Source: Clostridia bacterium
GTDB lineage: Bacteria > Bacillota > Clostridia > Christensenellales > Aristaeellaceae
Direction of reading: 5' to 3'
DNA length: 19,068 nucleotides
NCBI GenBank assembly: GCA_030526935.1
Contig: JAUNBY010000019.1
Coordinates: 1-19,068, forward strand
The notes beneath the pieces are model-generated. The model was not told where the DNA came from, ran no database searches, and saw only the letters and a list, made by a program, of their open reading frames with translations. The translations under genes were made by a program, and so were the position numbers. Of this stretch, positions 8,315 to 15,501 are shown piece after piece (position 1 is the stretch's first letter; each line of letters begins with the position of its first letter).

Positions 8315-8336
8315 AGCCCGCCCAAAAGGGCGGGCT
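8315..8336. repeat. GC-rich hairpin after the binding-protein gene
   Basis: AGCCCGCCC (8315-8323), loop AAAA, GGGCGGGCT (8328-8336): a very stable 9-bp stem 38-59 nt beyond the binding-protein stop on the minus strand. No T-run follows on the minus strand, so mRNA stabilisation or pausing is likelier than complete termination. Confidence 0.75.
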
Positions 8337-8348
8337 GCGGTAGCTATA

Positions 8349-8370
8349 ACCTTAAGGCAAGCCTTCAGGT
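8349..8370. repeat. Small hairpin at the binding-protein stop
   Basis: ACCTTAAGGC (8349-8358) and GCCTTCAGGT (8361-8370) pair with one mismatch around a two-base centre, ending three bases from the stop codon. It is the first of four hairpins in this spacer. Confidence 0.5.
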
Positions 8371-8373
8371 ATA

Positions 8374-9498
8374 TTACAGATAATCGTTGAAGTCTACGGG
8401 CGCGAGCAGCACGGTGTAGTAATTGTCATAGGTCGTGCCGTTGGCGTCGGTGTAGGTGGCGACCTGCGCTCCGGGGATGGCTTCCTCGAACAGGGCCTTG
8501 AGCTTCTCGGTGTCGTTGCGAGAGGTAATCTCGCCCGCGATATACTGCTTGGCGTACTCGACGCCAACGGCGATCTCGGTCATGGCGACGGGGGACGCCC
8601 AGGTGCTGTAGCGGCCAACCGCGTCGTACTCCTGAAGCTTCAGAGCGATCTGATGGAGAGCCTCGGCGTCGTCTCCGCCAAGTTCGAGTTCAAGTCCCAG
8701 AACGATGGGGAACGCGTGATAGGGGCTGGGGCAGCAGGGCTGCGGATAATAGGCGTTGGGCTCGGTGAGTATCGCCTGCTGCAGGGCTTCCTGCATACCG
8801 CAGTTGGTGGTGAAGAAGGCGACCTTCTTGCCTTCGTACTTGGCCATCTGCTGCGGGACATCCTCGAGGATGAACTGCTTGGAGGCGGTGGGGCCGGCTT
8901 CGGCGGTCGGGTCGGGCGCGGTTACGTCGTACATTTCGATTCCCAGAGCTTCGGCGTTGGCCTGGAGAAGCTCATGACGGCCGACGATGAGTTCCATCGC
9001 CATGTGGCGCGGGAAGGAATAGTGAATGAACACGTCGATGCCCCAGTCGGCGCACTTTTCCATGATGGTGTTGCCCTGCTGGATCTCGTCCGCGTACATG
9101 ACTATGTCGGCGGCGGCGGAGATGGAGGCGGGGTCTTCCTGCGGGGTGCCGGCGATGAGAAGTATGTCGTCGCGGCCCATTTCGCGGATCTTGTCAAAAG
9201 CGGCCTTGGCGCCCGGAACGGCCTGGCACATTACGATGGCCTTGACCTCGGGATCGGCGGCGAAGGCGACGAGCTTGGAAACGGTGGTTTCCATCTCGGC
9301 CATGAACGAATCCGGATAGGTGTCCATGATGATGTGGTCGGGATCCTTGGCGATCTCGCGCTCGGCGGCGCGGAATTCTTCCTCGCCCTGGACGGTGGTT
9401 CCGGTCATGATGGCGATCTTCCAGTTCTCCTCGGCAAAGGCGCTGCCCATACCAAGAACCATCATTACGGCCATAAGCAAGCAAAGCAGTTTCCTCAT
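8374..9498 (-). CDS. DUF3798-type solute-binding protein of the ABC importer
   Basis: A 374-residue extracytoplasmic binding protein and the first gene of the importer operon. Recognisable DUF3798 segments are KIAIMTGTT, DTYPDSFMAEMETTVSKLV, AIVMCQAVPG, ILLIAGTPQEDP, IHYSFPRHMAMELI, VTAPDPTAEAG and QFILEDVPQQMAKY. The family is distantly related to basic-membrane-protein (PF02608-like) binding proteins; its ligand is not established. The N-terminus is a Sec signal peptide (MRKLLCLLMAVMMVLGMGSA, then FA|EE). There is no lipobox cysteine at the cleavage site, although most Firmicutes binding proteins, and many of this family, are lipoproteins. The ATG has GGAGGT 11 nt upstream. Its codons favour ATC over ATA and GAG/AAG, unlike neighbouring genes, which suggests high expression. 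Confidence 0.92.
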   Translation of the reverse strand: MRKLLCLLMAVMMVLGMGSAFAEENWKIAIMTGTTVQGEEEFRAAEREIAKDPDHIIMDTYPDSFMAEMETTVSKLVAFAADPEVKAIVMCQAVPGAKAAFDKIREMGRDDILLIAGTPQEDPASISAAADIVMYADEIQQGNTIMEKCADWGIDVFIHYSFPRHMAMELIVGRHELLQANAEALGIEMYDVTAPDPTAEAGPTASKQFILEDVPQQMAKYEGKKVAFFTTNCGMQEALQQAILTEPNAYYPQPCCPSPYHAFPIVLGLELELGGDDAEALHQIALKLQEYDAVGRYSTWASPVAMTEIAVGVEYAKQYIAGEITSRNDTEKLKALFEEAIPGAQVATYTDANGTTYDNYYTVLLAPVDFNDYL

Positions 9499-9629
9499 AA
9501 TTACGTGGTACCTCCATATCTTTTTTCCCTATGATAAACGACCAAAATGATCGTTAAGGGTTCATTTCAATCTCCTCGTCAGCGGCAAGGAAGGGGCGCA
9601 CGCGCGCCAAAATGAAATCAATTATGTTT

Positions 9630-9658
9630 ATTGTATCATGTAATCATCGTCGATGCAA
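9630..9658 (-). promoter_or_regulatory. Sigma-A promoter of the ABC importer operon
   Basis: On the minus strand: TTGCAT (9658-9653), 17-base spacer, TACAAT (9635-9630). Predicted start near 9623 gives a leader of about 125 nt. The leader contains a small hairpin, AACGATCA (9554-9547) with TGGTCGTT (9543-9536), three-base loop, shortly before the ribosome binding site. It could be a control element; no known riboswitch was recognised. Confidence 0.75.
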
Positions 9659-9929
9659 GCATTGATTGCAATTTTCCTTTGTGAAAAATTCGTTTTTAAA
9701 GATTGTGGCAAATAACGTTATATGAACCGGAAAAAGCGGTTCTATTATGCAAAATGTCCGAAAGTTCGCCGTTATCGATTGTCGGCTTGATTGCGTTGTC
9801 GCGCGATCGATGTGGCGGCGGATTTGACTGATAAATCGCGCGTCGGTCGCGTGAGCGCAATGCGCTTTTGCGCATACTGTTTCCATAAAGTCTGCGGGCG
9901 AGACGATAAACGGCGAATTCATATTAAGA
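9659..9929. other. Spacer between DUF362 gene and ABC operon promoter, no credible gene
   Basis: Both flanking genes are on the minus strand. A 92-codon minus-strand frame at 9644-9922 has no ribosome binding site and no recognisable sequence, so I do not call it. ATGCGC (9860-9865), loop TTTT, GCGCAT (9870-9875) is a small hairpin; CGCGCGAT (9800-9807) and ATCGCGCG (9835-9842) form another possible stem. Neither is followed by a T-run, so no clear terminator for the DUF362 gene is visible. Confidence 0.4.
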
Positions 9930-11012
9930 TTAAACCATATTATCCATAATAGCCGCGAGTATATCCTGCGCGCTTGGAGGGCAGCCGTTTACGCGAACGG
10001 CCGCCATGTCGCAGCAGCGTCCTACGCCAAGCCCCTCGAACGGCACTCCCTTCATCGCCTGACCTATCGCGATGGGCGGTTTTCTTTGCCACAATCCCTT
10101 TTCGTCGAGCCTGTAAAGCGCGTGCATAAGATTTCCATAGCAGGCTGAACAGGCGTTTTCCTGCCTTACGCCGCGACCGAGGCGCGAAACTGTGCCCGTG
10201 GGCTTTGGGTAAGCTCCGCCCAGGCGGGCGTCTCCTATTTCGATGATTTCTCCGGCCTCAGTCGTACCCGCCCCGTATTTTTCGGCGAGGCCTATATATT
10301 CAACCTCGCTTCTGTCTATGCCCATAAGCTCGCATCCAAAGGCGTCTATCGCGACCATATCGCGTCCTGACAGCATTCGATTGGCGTATACGGGATTGCC
10401 TCCCTCTTCGAAGCTCAGATCTCCGCATATACCGTCCACTATGGTCAAATGTACCTTTAGTGCCGCCGCGAGCGCCGCGATGGGTTTATTGAGGCTCAAC
10501 CTGTGAAACCTCCTCTTTTCCGCGTCCGGAAGGCATCCTTTCAGGTTTTTAAGGGCGCACGTCATAGTCGTCTGGCAATGTCCCTTCAATACGGGCATGT
10601 TTATCAGATACCCCGCTTCGAGCGCGCGGCGGCATATCTTCATTTCGCCGATTCGCGTATCAACGCTTCGCGTTTCGTCCGTTTTAAGATCGTAAAACGA
10701 AATCGCATGCCTTTTCGCCACGACGTCGTACCCCGCGGCTCTGAACGCCCTTTGAGTGCTTTCTCCCACCCAGGAACCTTCGATTATGGACACGTCTTTA
10801 ATCCCGTTGTCGAATAAATACTCTATGGCGCCGTCCAGAATCTCCGGATGGGTCGTCGCGCCGGAATCGGCGGGCTTTGCCACGACCAGATTCGGCTTTA
10901 ACGCAACGTTCGCGCCGGAGGGTATTTGCGCGGCTACGCCGGCGCTTTCCATCAGCAGCTTCGTCGTTTCCTTTATCGATTTTACGTATCCCAAATATAT
11001 TTTGTCCGCCAT
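9930..11012 (-). CDS. DUF362 family protein with a Cys-rich C-terminus
   Basis: A 360-residue soluble protein. Typical DUF362 features are VALKPNLVVAKPADSGATTH near the N-terminus, then INMPVLKGHCQTTMTCALKN, LKGCLPDAEKRRFH, TIVDGICGDLSFEEGGNPV and GRDMVAIDAFGCELMGID. The function of the family is not established; some members are fused to ferredoxin domains. This one has no standard ferredoxin pair of CxxCxxCxxxC motifs, but its C-terminus has CSAC (288, 291), CC (333, 334) and GCPP (Cys344), which might bind a metal or an Fe-S cluster. GGAGGA lies just three bases before the ATG, a short spacing. The gene follows the small gene 11061-11453 by 48 nt and is probably in the same transcript. Confidence 0.88.
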   Translation of the reverse strand: MADKIYLGYVKSIKETTKLLMESAGVAAQIPSGANVALKPNLVVAKPADSGATTHPEILDGAIEYLFDNGIKDVSIIEGSWVGESTQRAFRAAGYDVVAKRHAISFYDLKTDETRSVDTRIGEMKICRRALEAGYLINMPVLKGHCQTTMTCALKNLKGCLPDAEKRRFHRLSLNKPIAALAAALKVHLTIVDGICGDLSFEEGGNPVYANRMLSGRDMVAIDAFGCELMGIDRSEVEYIGLAEKYGAGTTEAGEIIEIGDARLGGAYPKPTGTVSRLGRGVRQENACSACYGNLMHALYRLDEKGLWQRKPPIAIGQAMKGVPFEGLGVGRCCDMAAVRVNGCPPSAQDILAAIMDNMV

Positions 11013-11060
11013 ATGTCCTCCAATACTTTAAAAAATCAGCTATGGAACGGAGATTTTCAC

Positions 11061-11453
11061 CTACCCGCTCTCGCGTACGCGCCTGGCCGCGTCGTATATA
11101 AGCCGCGCGATTTCCAGCCGCTTTTGACGAACGTCCACTACTGCGGCGGGCTTTATATCGTAATCTGCCCTGAGTCCCTTTTGCCTGCGCTTGAGGCGAC
11201 GTCGGCTTCTTCTCAGAAAAGCACGTTCCTCGCGAGCGTTTTTTCGAAGAATGCCGAAATAGCCCTTTATCGCGCCTGAGATTTCGGCCTCGAAGCCCTT
11301 TGACGCGTCGCGCCCGGCGATCGCCGCGATCATTTCAGAGGCGGCTTTTTTCGCCTCGCGTTTGTCGAGATATATCCCTTCGAACACCCGGGCGTTTCTT
11401 TCGAGCACCTCGCAGACAATGTTTATATCGTCATAATCATTATAACGGTTCAT
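11061..11453 (-). CDS. Small basic protein of unknown function
   Basis: About 130 residues from the ATG at 11453 (MNRYNDYDDINIV). I do not recognise it. The N-terminal third is acidic and helical, the middle is Ala-rich, and the C-terminal half is strongly basic (FLRRSRRRLKRRQKGL), which would suit nucleic-acid or ribosome contact, though that is only a charge argument. An in-frame ATG at 11489 would add 12 residues but lies upstream of a good promoter, so 11453 is preferred. No ribosome binding site precedes 11453. The promoter at 11461-11489 would place the transcript start at or next to the ATG, so the mRNA may be leaderless. It sits 48 nt ahead of the DUF362 gene. Confidence 0.65.
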   Translation of the reverse strand: MNRYNDYDDINIVCEVLERNARVFEGIYLDKREAKKAASEMIAAIAGRDASKGFEAEISGAIKGYFGILRKNAREERAFLRRSRRRLKRRQKGLRADYDIKPAAVVDVRQKRLEIARLIYDAARRVRESG

Positions 11454-11460
11454 ATATACA

Positions 11461-11489
11461 ATTATATCACCATATCCGCGCGCGCGCAA
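11461..11489 (-). promoter_or_regulatory. Promoter giving a possibly leaderless mRNA
   Basis: On the minus strand: TTGCGC (11489-11484), 17-base spacer, perfect TATAAT (11466-11461). The last base of the -10 box is only seven bases before the A of the ATG at 11453, so transcription should begin at or one base before the start codon. The -35 match is modest. Confidence 0.5.
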
Positions 11490-11523
11490 GTCTCGCGGCG
11501 CGGTTTAACCGGGTCAGGCCGCG

Positions 11524-11545
11524 TCATACCTTATCATACCTTATC
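11524..11545. repeat. Two tandem copies of a 10-base repeat
   Basis: TCATACCTTA occurs twice in a row (11524-11533, 11534-11543) plus two further matching bases, in the intergenic region between divergent genes. Significance is unknown; it may be a binding site or simple slippage. Confidence 0.5.
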
Positions 11546-11681
11546 GCGGGGAACGCCGCGGCTCGCTCGACAAAATACATCTCCCTGAAATTCCGTAAGC
11601 GTCGTTTTGTGGAATAACCGGCGAATGGATAGCTATGCGACGATCGAAATAATATAAAGTTGTCACATTTATGTCATAGAC

Positions 11682-11710
11682 TGGACTTTTATTTGGTCTC
11701 GATTTATGAT
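11682..11710 (+). promoter_or_regulatory. Likely promoter of the DUF624 gene
   Basis: TGGACT (11682-11687), 17-base spacer, TATGAT (11705-11710) in an AT-rich stretch of the 353-nt divergent spacer. The -35 matches four of six. A start near 11717 gives a leader of about 90 nt. The rest of the spacer (11490-11680) shows only a tandem 10-base repeat and GC-rich short inverted repeats. Confidence 0.45.
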
Positions 11711-11806
11711 ATAGTATTTGCAGCGGGTTCTAAACAGACGGCGTCTTGCCGCTATACGGGCGAACGCGTGTGAAAATCTGGTCTTAAAGACATGGGAGGC
11801 GCGGCG

Positions 11807-12721
11807 ATGGCTTTTTTTGGAAATATGATGCATCGATTCTACTACGGCAAGGCGGGTCAGGCGGATTATACCGTCGAGCAGCTTCCGGCGAACCGCACGA
11901 CGCTTTTTTTTGAAATGCTCCGAGTGCGCTTTACGGGCATAATAGGAGTTAACGCGCTTTACCTGCTATTTTGTCTTCCGGCAATAATCTGGACGGCGCT
12001 CACGCTTGGCGCGGCTTACACCATTTCCGCCGACTCCGGGACGGTTGACGTGGTTCAAAGCGGACTGCTTTTTAATTATCTGTTGATACTCATTCCGTTT
12101 ATGGGACTGGCGGGGGTCGGCGCGACGGGAGAGATGTACGTCCTGAGAAACTGGGCGAGGGACGAACACTCCTTTGTGATGAGCGACTTTGGCGACGCGG
12201 TAAAGGGCAACTGGAAGATGGGACTGGCCGTCGGCCTTATAAACGGCGCTTCGCTTTTTCTGGCGGCGGTTTGCTATTCGTTTTACGGGCAGATGATGAC
12301 CGAAAGCCCCGTATGGGTTATACCCCAGATGATTTCGGTCATGATATGCGGCGTGTGGTGGATGATGAACATGATAATGTTCCCGATGCTCGTTACATAC
12401 GATATGAAGCTTCGCCACGTTATAAAAAACAGCGCCATAATGGTCATAGCGCGGCTTCCGTGGTCGGTTCTGTTCCTTGTCGGAACCGTCGGTGTACCCG
12501 CGGTAATCGCCGTGTTCGTTCCATACGGATATATAGCCGCGATAATCGTGTATCTGGTTCTGGGTTTTGGTCTGACGGGATTTATATACGCTTCCTACGC
12601 GAACAGTTGCTTTGACAAGTATTTAAACCCGCGCATAGAGGGAGCGAAGGTCAATCAGGGACTAAGGGATCCCGAGGCTGACGACCTTTCAGACGTCGAG
12701 GACGATAATCCTCTGGTTTAG
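11807..12721 (+). CDS. DUF624 (YesL-like) membrane protein
   Basis: About 304 residues with five or so membrane helices. DUF624/YesL features are MAFFGNMMHRFYYGKAGQAD, the first helix GIIGVNALYLLFCLPAIIWT, GATGEMYVLRNWARDEHSFV, FGDAVKGNWKMG and MIMFPMLVTYDMKLRHVIKN. The tail is acidic (EADDLSDVEDDN). Family members often lie near carbohydrate uptake genes, but their job is not known and no sugar genes are next to this one. The ATG at 11807 is chosen because GGGAGG lies seven bases upstream; an ATG at 11792 would lie before that site and has none of its own. A spore-protein gene follows after 46 nt. Confidence 0.88.
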   Translation: MAFFGNMMHRFYYGKAGQADYTVEQLPANRTTLFFEMLRVRFTGIIGVNALYLLFCLPAIIWTALTLGAAYTISADSGTVDVVQSGLLFNYLLILIPFMGLAGVGATGEMYVLRNWARDEHSFVMSDFGDAVKGNWKMGLAVGLINGASLFLAAVCYSFYGQMMTESPVWVIPQMISVMICGVWWMMNMIMFPMLVTYDMKLRHVIKNSAIMVIARLPWSVLFLVGTVGVPAVIAVFVPYGYIAAIIVYLVLGFGLTGFIYASYANSCFDKYLNPRIEGAKVNQGLRDPEADDLSDVEDDNPLV

Positions 12722-12744
12722 TTTTTTTCCTCCTTCGCATACTA
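12716..12744 (+). promoter_or_regulatory. Putative forespore (sigma-G/F type) promoter of the spore protein gene
   Basis: CATACTA (12738-12744) is an exact match to the sigma-G -10 consensus. A -35-like GTTTA (12716-12720) lies 17 bases upstream, overlapping the DUF624 stop codon; it fits the sigma-F form better than the sigma-G form. A start near 12751 would give a leader of only about 17 nt carrying AAGGAGG. Alpha/beta spore proteins are classically sigma-G dependent, which supports the call. Confidence 0.6.
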
Positions 12745-12767
12745 GGTAGTATGAAGGAGGGATTGAC

Positions 12768-12914
12768 ATGTCAAAGGATCGAAATGAAAGTCTTAAATAC
12801 GAGGCCGCGGAGGAACTGGGACTTCTGGAAAAGCTCCGCGCGGTAGGATGGGGCGGGCTGAGCGCCCGCGAAACAGGCATGATAGGCGCGTTGGTCGCCG
12901 GAAAAAAGAGCTGA
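12768..12914 (+). CDS. Small acid-soluble spore protein, alpha/beta type
   Basis: A 48-residue protein. LKYEAAEELGLLEKLRAVGW (residues 9-28), then GGLSARETGMIGALVAGKK, matches the two conserved alpha/beta SASP blocks: the (K)YE-x-A-x-E-L-G block containing the Gpr protease site (after Glu12), and the W/G-(D/G)LS/T-(A/S)R-E-x-G block. These proteins coat and protect DNA in the dormant spore and are degraded at germination. The length is short for the family (usually 60-75), but a compact class in the Clostridia is similar. ATG has GAAGGAGG seven bases upstream and a forespore-type -10 box. hslO starts 34 nt later with no terminator between, so some hslO transcription may come from here. The gene shows that the organism forms endospores. 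Confidence 0.88.
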   Translation: MSKDRNESLKYEAAEELGLLEKLRAVGWGGLSARETGMIGALVAGKKS

Positions 12915-12948
12915 CGCACCGTAAGAATTCATTTAGAGGATGCGTGGA

Positions 12949-13845
12949 ATGAAGGACGAACTGTTAAAAATAGGATTGCTTGATGGTCAGGCGCGCGCGA
13001 CTATCGCGATAACGACGAATTTAACGGACGAAGCAAGGCGAATTCACAGCCTTAGCCGCGTCGCAACCGCGGCGCTTGGGCGAATGCTGACCGCGACGGT
13101 AATAATATCCTCGGATCTCAAGTCGGATAAGGACAGCGTCACCTGCATGATAAAAGGATCGGGGCCTTTGGGAACCGTGCTTGCAGTTGGAGACGCGAAA
13201 CCTTCCGTCAAGGGCTATGTCGGAAACCCGGCGGTTGACCTGCCGAGGGTTAACGGCAAGCTTCCGGTAGGCGACGCCGTCGGCCGCGACGGGACATTGA
13301 CGGTCATAAAGGATCTTGGCCTTAAACAGCCGTATTCAGGGCGGGTAAACCTCGTTTCCGGCGAGATAGCCGAGGATTTCTGTCAGTATTTCATGGTCTC
13401 GGAACAGACGCCGTCCATAGTATCCCTTGGCGTTCTCACCGCCGACAAGGTAAAGTCCGCCGGAGGGATAGTCGTTCAGGCGATGCCCAACGCGACCGAC
13501 GAAGCCATAAGGGAATTGGAGCTTTCAAGCGCTCTGTTCGCAAATATATCCTCCATAATATCCGAATGCTCCGCGGACGATATGATAAGGCTTATGCTCG
13601 GGCATCTAAGACCTCAGACGCTTGAAAGGCGAGCGCCAAAATACGAGTGCGACTGCTGCGTCAATCGCGTACAGCGCGCTATTATTTCGCTGGGAGAGGA
13701 TGAATTGCTGGATATGATTTCATCCCTTGAATCGGGCGAGAATGGCGATTCTATCGAGGTCAACTGTCAGTTCTGCGACAAGAAGTACAATTTTACGGCC
13801 CGCGACCTGCAAGAGATTTTACATGACGCCAAACAGGAACGCTGA
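12949..13845 (+). CDS. hslO: Redox-regulated chaperone Hsp33
   Basis: A 298-residue cytoplasmic holdase that is activated when oxidation releases a zinc ion and forms disulfides, protecting proteins in oxidative stress. Visible family features are the N-terminal RIHSLSRVATAALGRML, GDAKPSVKGYVGNP, LGLKQPYSGRVNLVSGEIAE and DFCQYFMVSEQTPS. The zinc site has Cys234-x-Cys236 (ECDCC, with an extra Cys237) and Cys273-xx-Cys276 (CQFC). The gap between the pairs is about 36 residues, somewhat longer than in E. coli. The start at 12949 is chosen over the in-frame ATG at 12940 because AGAGGA ends eight bases before it. It begins a run of four plus-strand genes, the next starting after 54 nt. Confidence 0.96.
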   Translation: MKDELLKIGLLDGQARATIAITTNLTDEARRIHSLSRVATAALGRMLTATVIISSDLKSDKDSVTCMIKGSGPLGTVLAVGDAKPSVKGYVGNPAVDLPRVNGKLPVGDAVGRDGTLTVIKDLGLKQPYSGRVNLVSGEIAEDFCQYFMVSEQTPSIVSLGVLTADKVKSAGGIVVQAMPNATDEAIRELELSSALFANISSIISECSADDMIRLMLGHLRPQTLERRAPKYECDCCVNRVQRAIISLGEDELLDMISSLESGENGDSIEVNCQFCDKKYNFTARDLQEILHDAKQER

Positions 13846-13899
13846 AATGACAGCCTCTCGGCTGCTGTCGCGATCGTTCACGATTGGAGGTGATTCACT

Positions 13900-15501
13900 A
13901 TGAGCAAAGTAGTGACGTTCAAGCGCGACGGGGAATACGTTTTATCTCGCGCACAGGCGAACCGCAAAGAAGGACGGCTTTTGGAAGCCGTCAAGCTTGC
14001 AAGAAGCGCGGTGGAACTGGAGCCTGATAATATCGAGGGATGGATGACCCTGGCTCAGACGCTTTGCGAGATGGGGCTATATGAGCAGTCGAACCGGGTA
14101 TTATCCCAGATGTTCAGCGTACCCGGCGCGCCGGCGGAGTGTTTGTTGGGCATGGCGTATAATTTTCTCGGAATGGATGACATGGACGCCGCTTTCGGGG
14201 CGACGATGGCTATGCTGGCTAACGACAACGGCGCGACCGAACGCGCCGATGTACTTGCGATCCTGATTAATATCATGGAAACAAATATGATGGATTCATT
14301 CGAGTTAAGGCACGACCGGCATATAAACTGGCTTTGTCGCCGCGCGCTCGAGCATATCGATAACGGGAACGCTCAGGCGGCGCTTCCCCTCGCCGAAAAA
14401 GCGTTTGGCCTGGACGCGGACAGCTGCGACGCCGTGCGCGTATTTGCTATGGCGCTTATGAGAACGGGCGACGCGAAAAGGGCGGCAGTCGTTATAGAGC
14501 CGACGGTTTGGCGCAAGGATTGCGATCACAGAAATGTTCTGGAAGCCGTAAGGATATTCAATAGCCTTGGAGACGAAAAGAAAGCCGCCTCTATAGCCCG
14601 CGTATTGCTCTCAAAGAAACCGCAGGCCGAAGAACTTAAATCGGCTTTAGGCGCGGCTTGCGAGATAAAGGATGACGCCATGGTATCTCAATTGGCTTGG
14701 CGGGCGCTCGAAAAAGAGCCTTTCGACACGCGGATTTTGCATATCTGCGCCGTCAACCGCGTAAGAGAAAAAAGGCCCGTCGAACAGGCGGAGAGCTTTT
14801 GGACGAGAGCGGTTTCAATCGACCCCGAAGACGTCGTGGCCCGGTATTATCTGAAACTCGTCGAAGAAGGGAATATAAGTAGCGACATGCCCTACGCTTA
14901 TGAACTTCCGCAAAGCGAGACGGAAAAATTTCACGGAATGCTCGTCCGCGCGCAAATGCTCGACGATAAGCAGCTCGACGCCGTTATATCCGAATCGCCC
15001 GATATGCGCGAGGCCTGCCTGTGGGCGATGTGCTCACAGGCAAACGGCAGCGATATGGCTTTGGCGAGGGAACTCCTCTTCAGAAGCGACACGGCGTGGT
15101 CAAGGCAACTGTACAGCCGGAGCATGAACCGGCAATACAGGATAAGCTGCCGCTCATTAAAGGCCATGGGGTCTTCGACGTTGATCGCGATAGGTCTGAG
15201 CGGCGAACTGGTTCCTCCCTTCCTGGAAAGGTCCATAGAACTAACGCTCGGATTGATTGGAGGCGCCATCGAAGATGAGCGCCTGAGCGTTTTTAACAAG
15301 ACGCTTAAACCGCTACTGAACGCAAAAAACCTGCCTGTGCACTCTGACGCGCGCTCGTGGGCGACGGTGTTGGCCTATAACGTCATGAAGGATATGGACA
15401 TGTCGGTTGAATTGAGCACAGTCGCGATGAAAATGGGAAGCTCCCTCGGACGCGTGAAAAGATGTCAGCGTTTTTATGCCGCGCAAAAGGAGAAGCAATG
15501 A
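13900..15501 (+). CDS. TPR-repeat protein of unknown function
   Basis: A 533-residue soluble, helical protein with no signal peptide. Residues of about 10-105 form clear tetratricopeptide repeats (AQANRKEGRLLEAVKLARSA; VELEPDNIEGWMTLAQTLCE). More divergent helical repeats follow at about 140-320, with NGNAQAALPLAEKAFGLDAD among the better ones. The C-terminal 200 residues are not obviously repeats. TPRs are protein-binding scaffolds; no partner can be named. GGAGGTGA lies six bases before the ATG. Its stop overlaps the start of the next gene by four bases (ATGA), so the two are translationally coupled and probably act together. I do not recognise a specific family. Confidence 0.85.
   Translation: MSKVVTFKRDGEYVLSRAQANRKEGRLLEAVKLARSAVELEPDNIEGWMTLAQTLCEMGLYEQSNRVLSQMFSVPGAPAECLLGMAYNFLGMDDMDAAFGATMAMLANDNGATERADVLAILINIMETNMMDSFELRHDRHINWLCRRALEHIDNGNAQAALPLAEKAFGLDADSCDAVRVFAMALMRTGDAKRAAVVIEPTVWRKDCDHRNVLEAVRIFNSLGDEKKAASIARVLLSKKPQAEELKSALGAACEIKDDAMVSQLAWRALEKEPFDTRILHICAVNRVREKRPVEQAESFWTRAVSIDPEDVVARYYLKLVEEGNISSDMPYAYELPQSETEKFHGMLVRAQMLDDKQLDAVISESPDMREACLWAMCSQANGSDMALARELLFRSDTAWSRQLYSRSMNRQYRISCRSLKAMGSSTLIAIGLSGELVPPFLERSIELTLGLIGGAIEDERLSVFNKTLKPLLNAKNLPVHSDARSWATVLAYNVMKDMDMSVELSTVAMKMGSSLGRVKRCQRFYAAQKEKQ

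Noticed and set aside
8653..9534. 293-codon plus-strand open frame opposite the binding-protein gene
   Set aside because: Gly-rich low-complexity translation created by the strong codon bias of the binding-protein gene; no start signal and no family resemblance.
9644..9922. 92-codon minus-strand frame between the DUF362 gene and the ABC operon
   Set aside because: No ribosome binding site, unrecognisable Cys/His-scattered sequence, and the ABC operon promoter lies right at its end.
12729..12760. Hairpin read as an intrinsic terminator of the DUF624 gene
   Set aside because: The T-run is before the hairpin, not after it, on the plus strand, and the downstream arm is the ribosome binding site of the spore protein gene.
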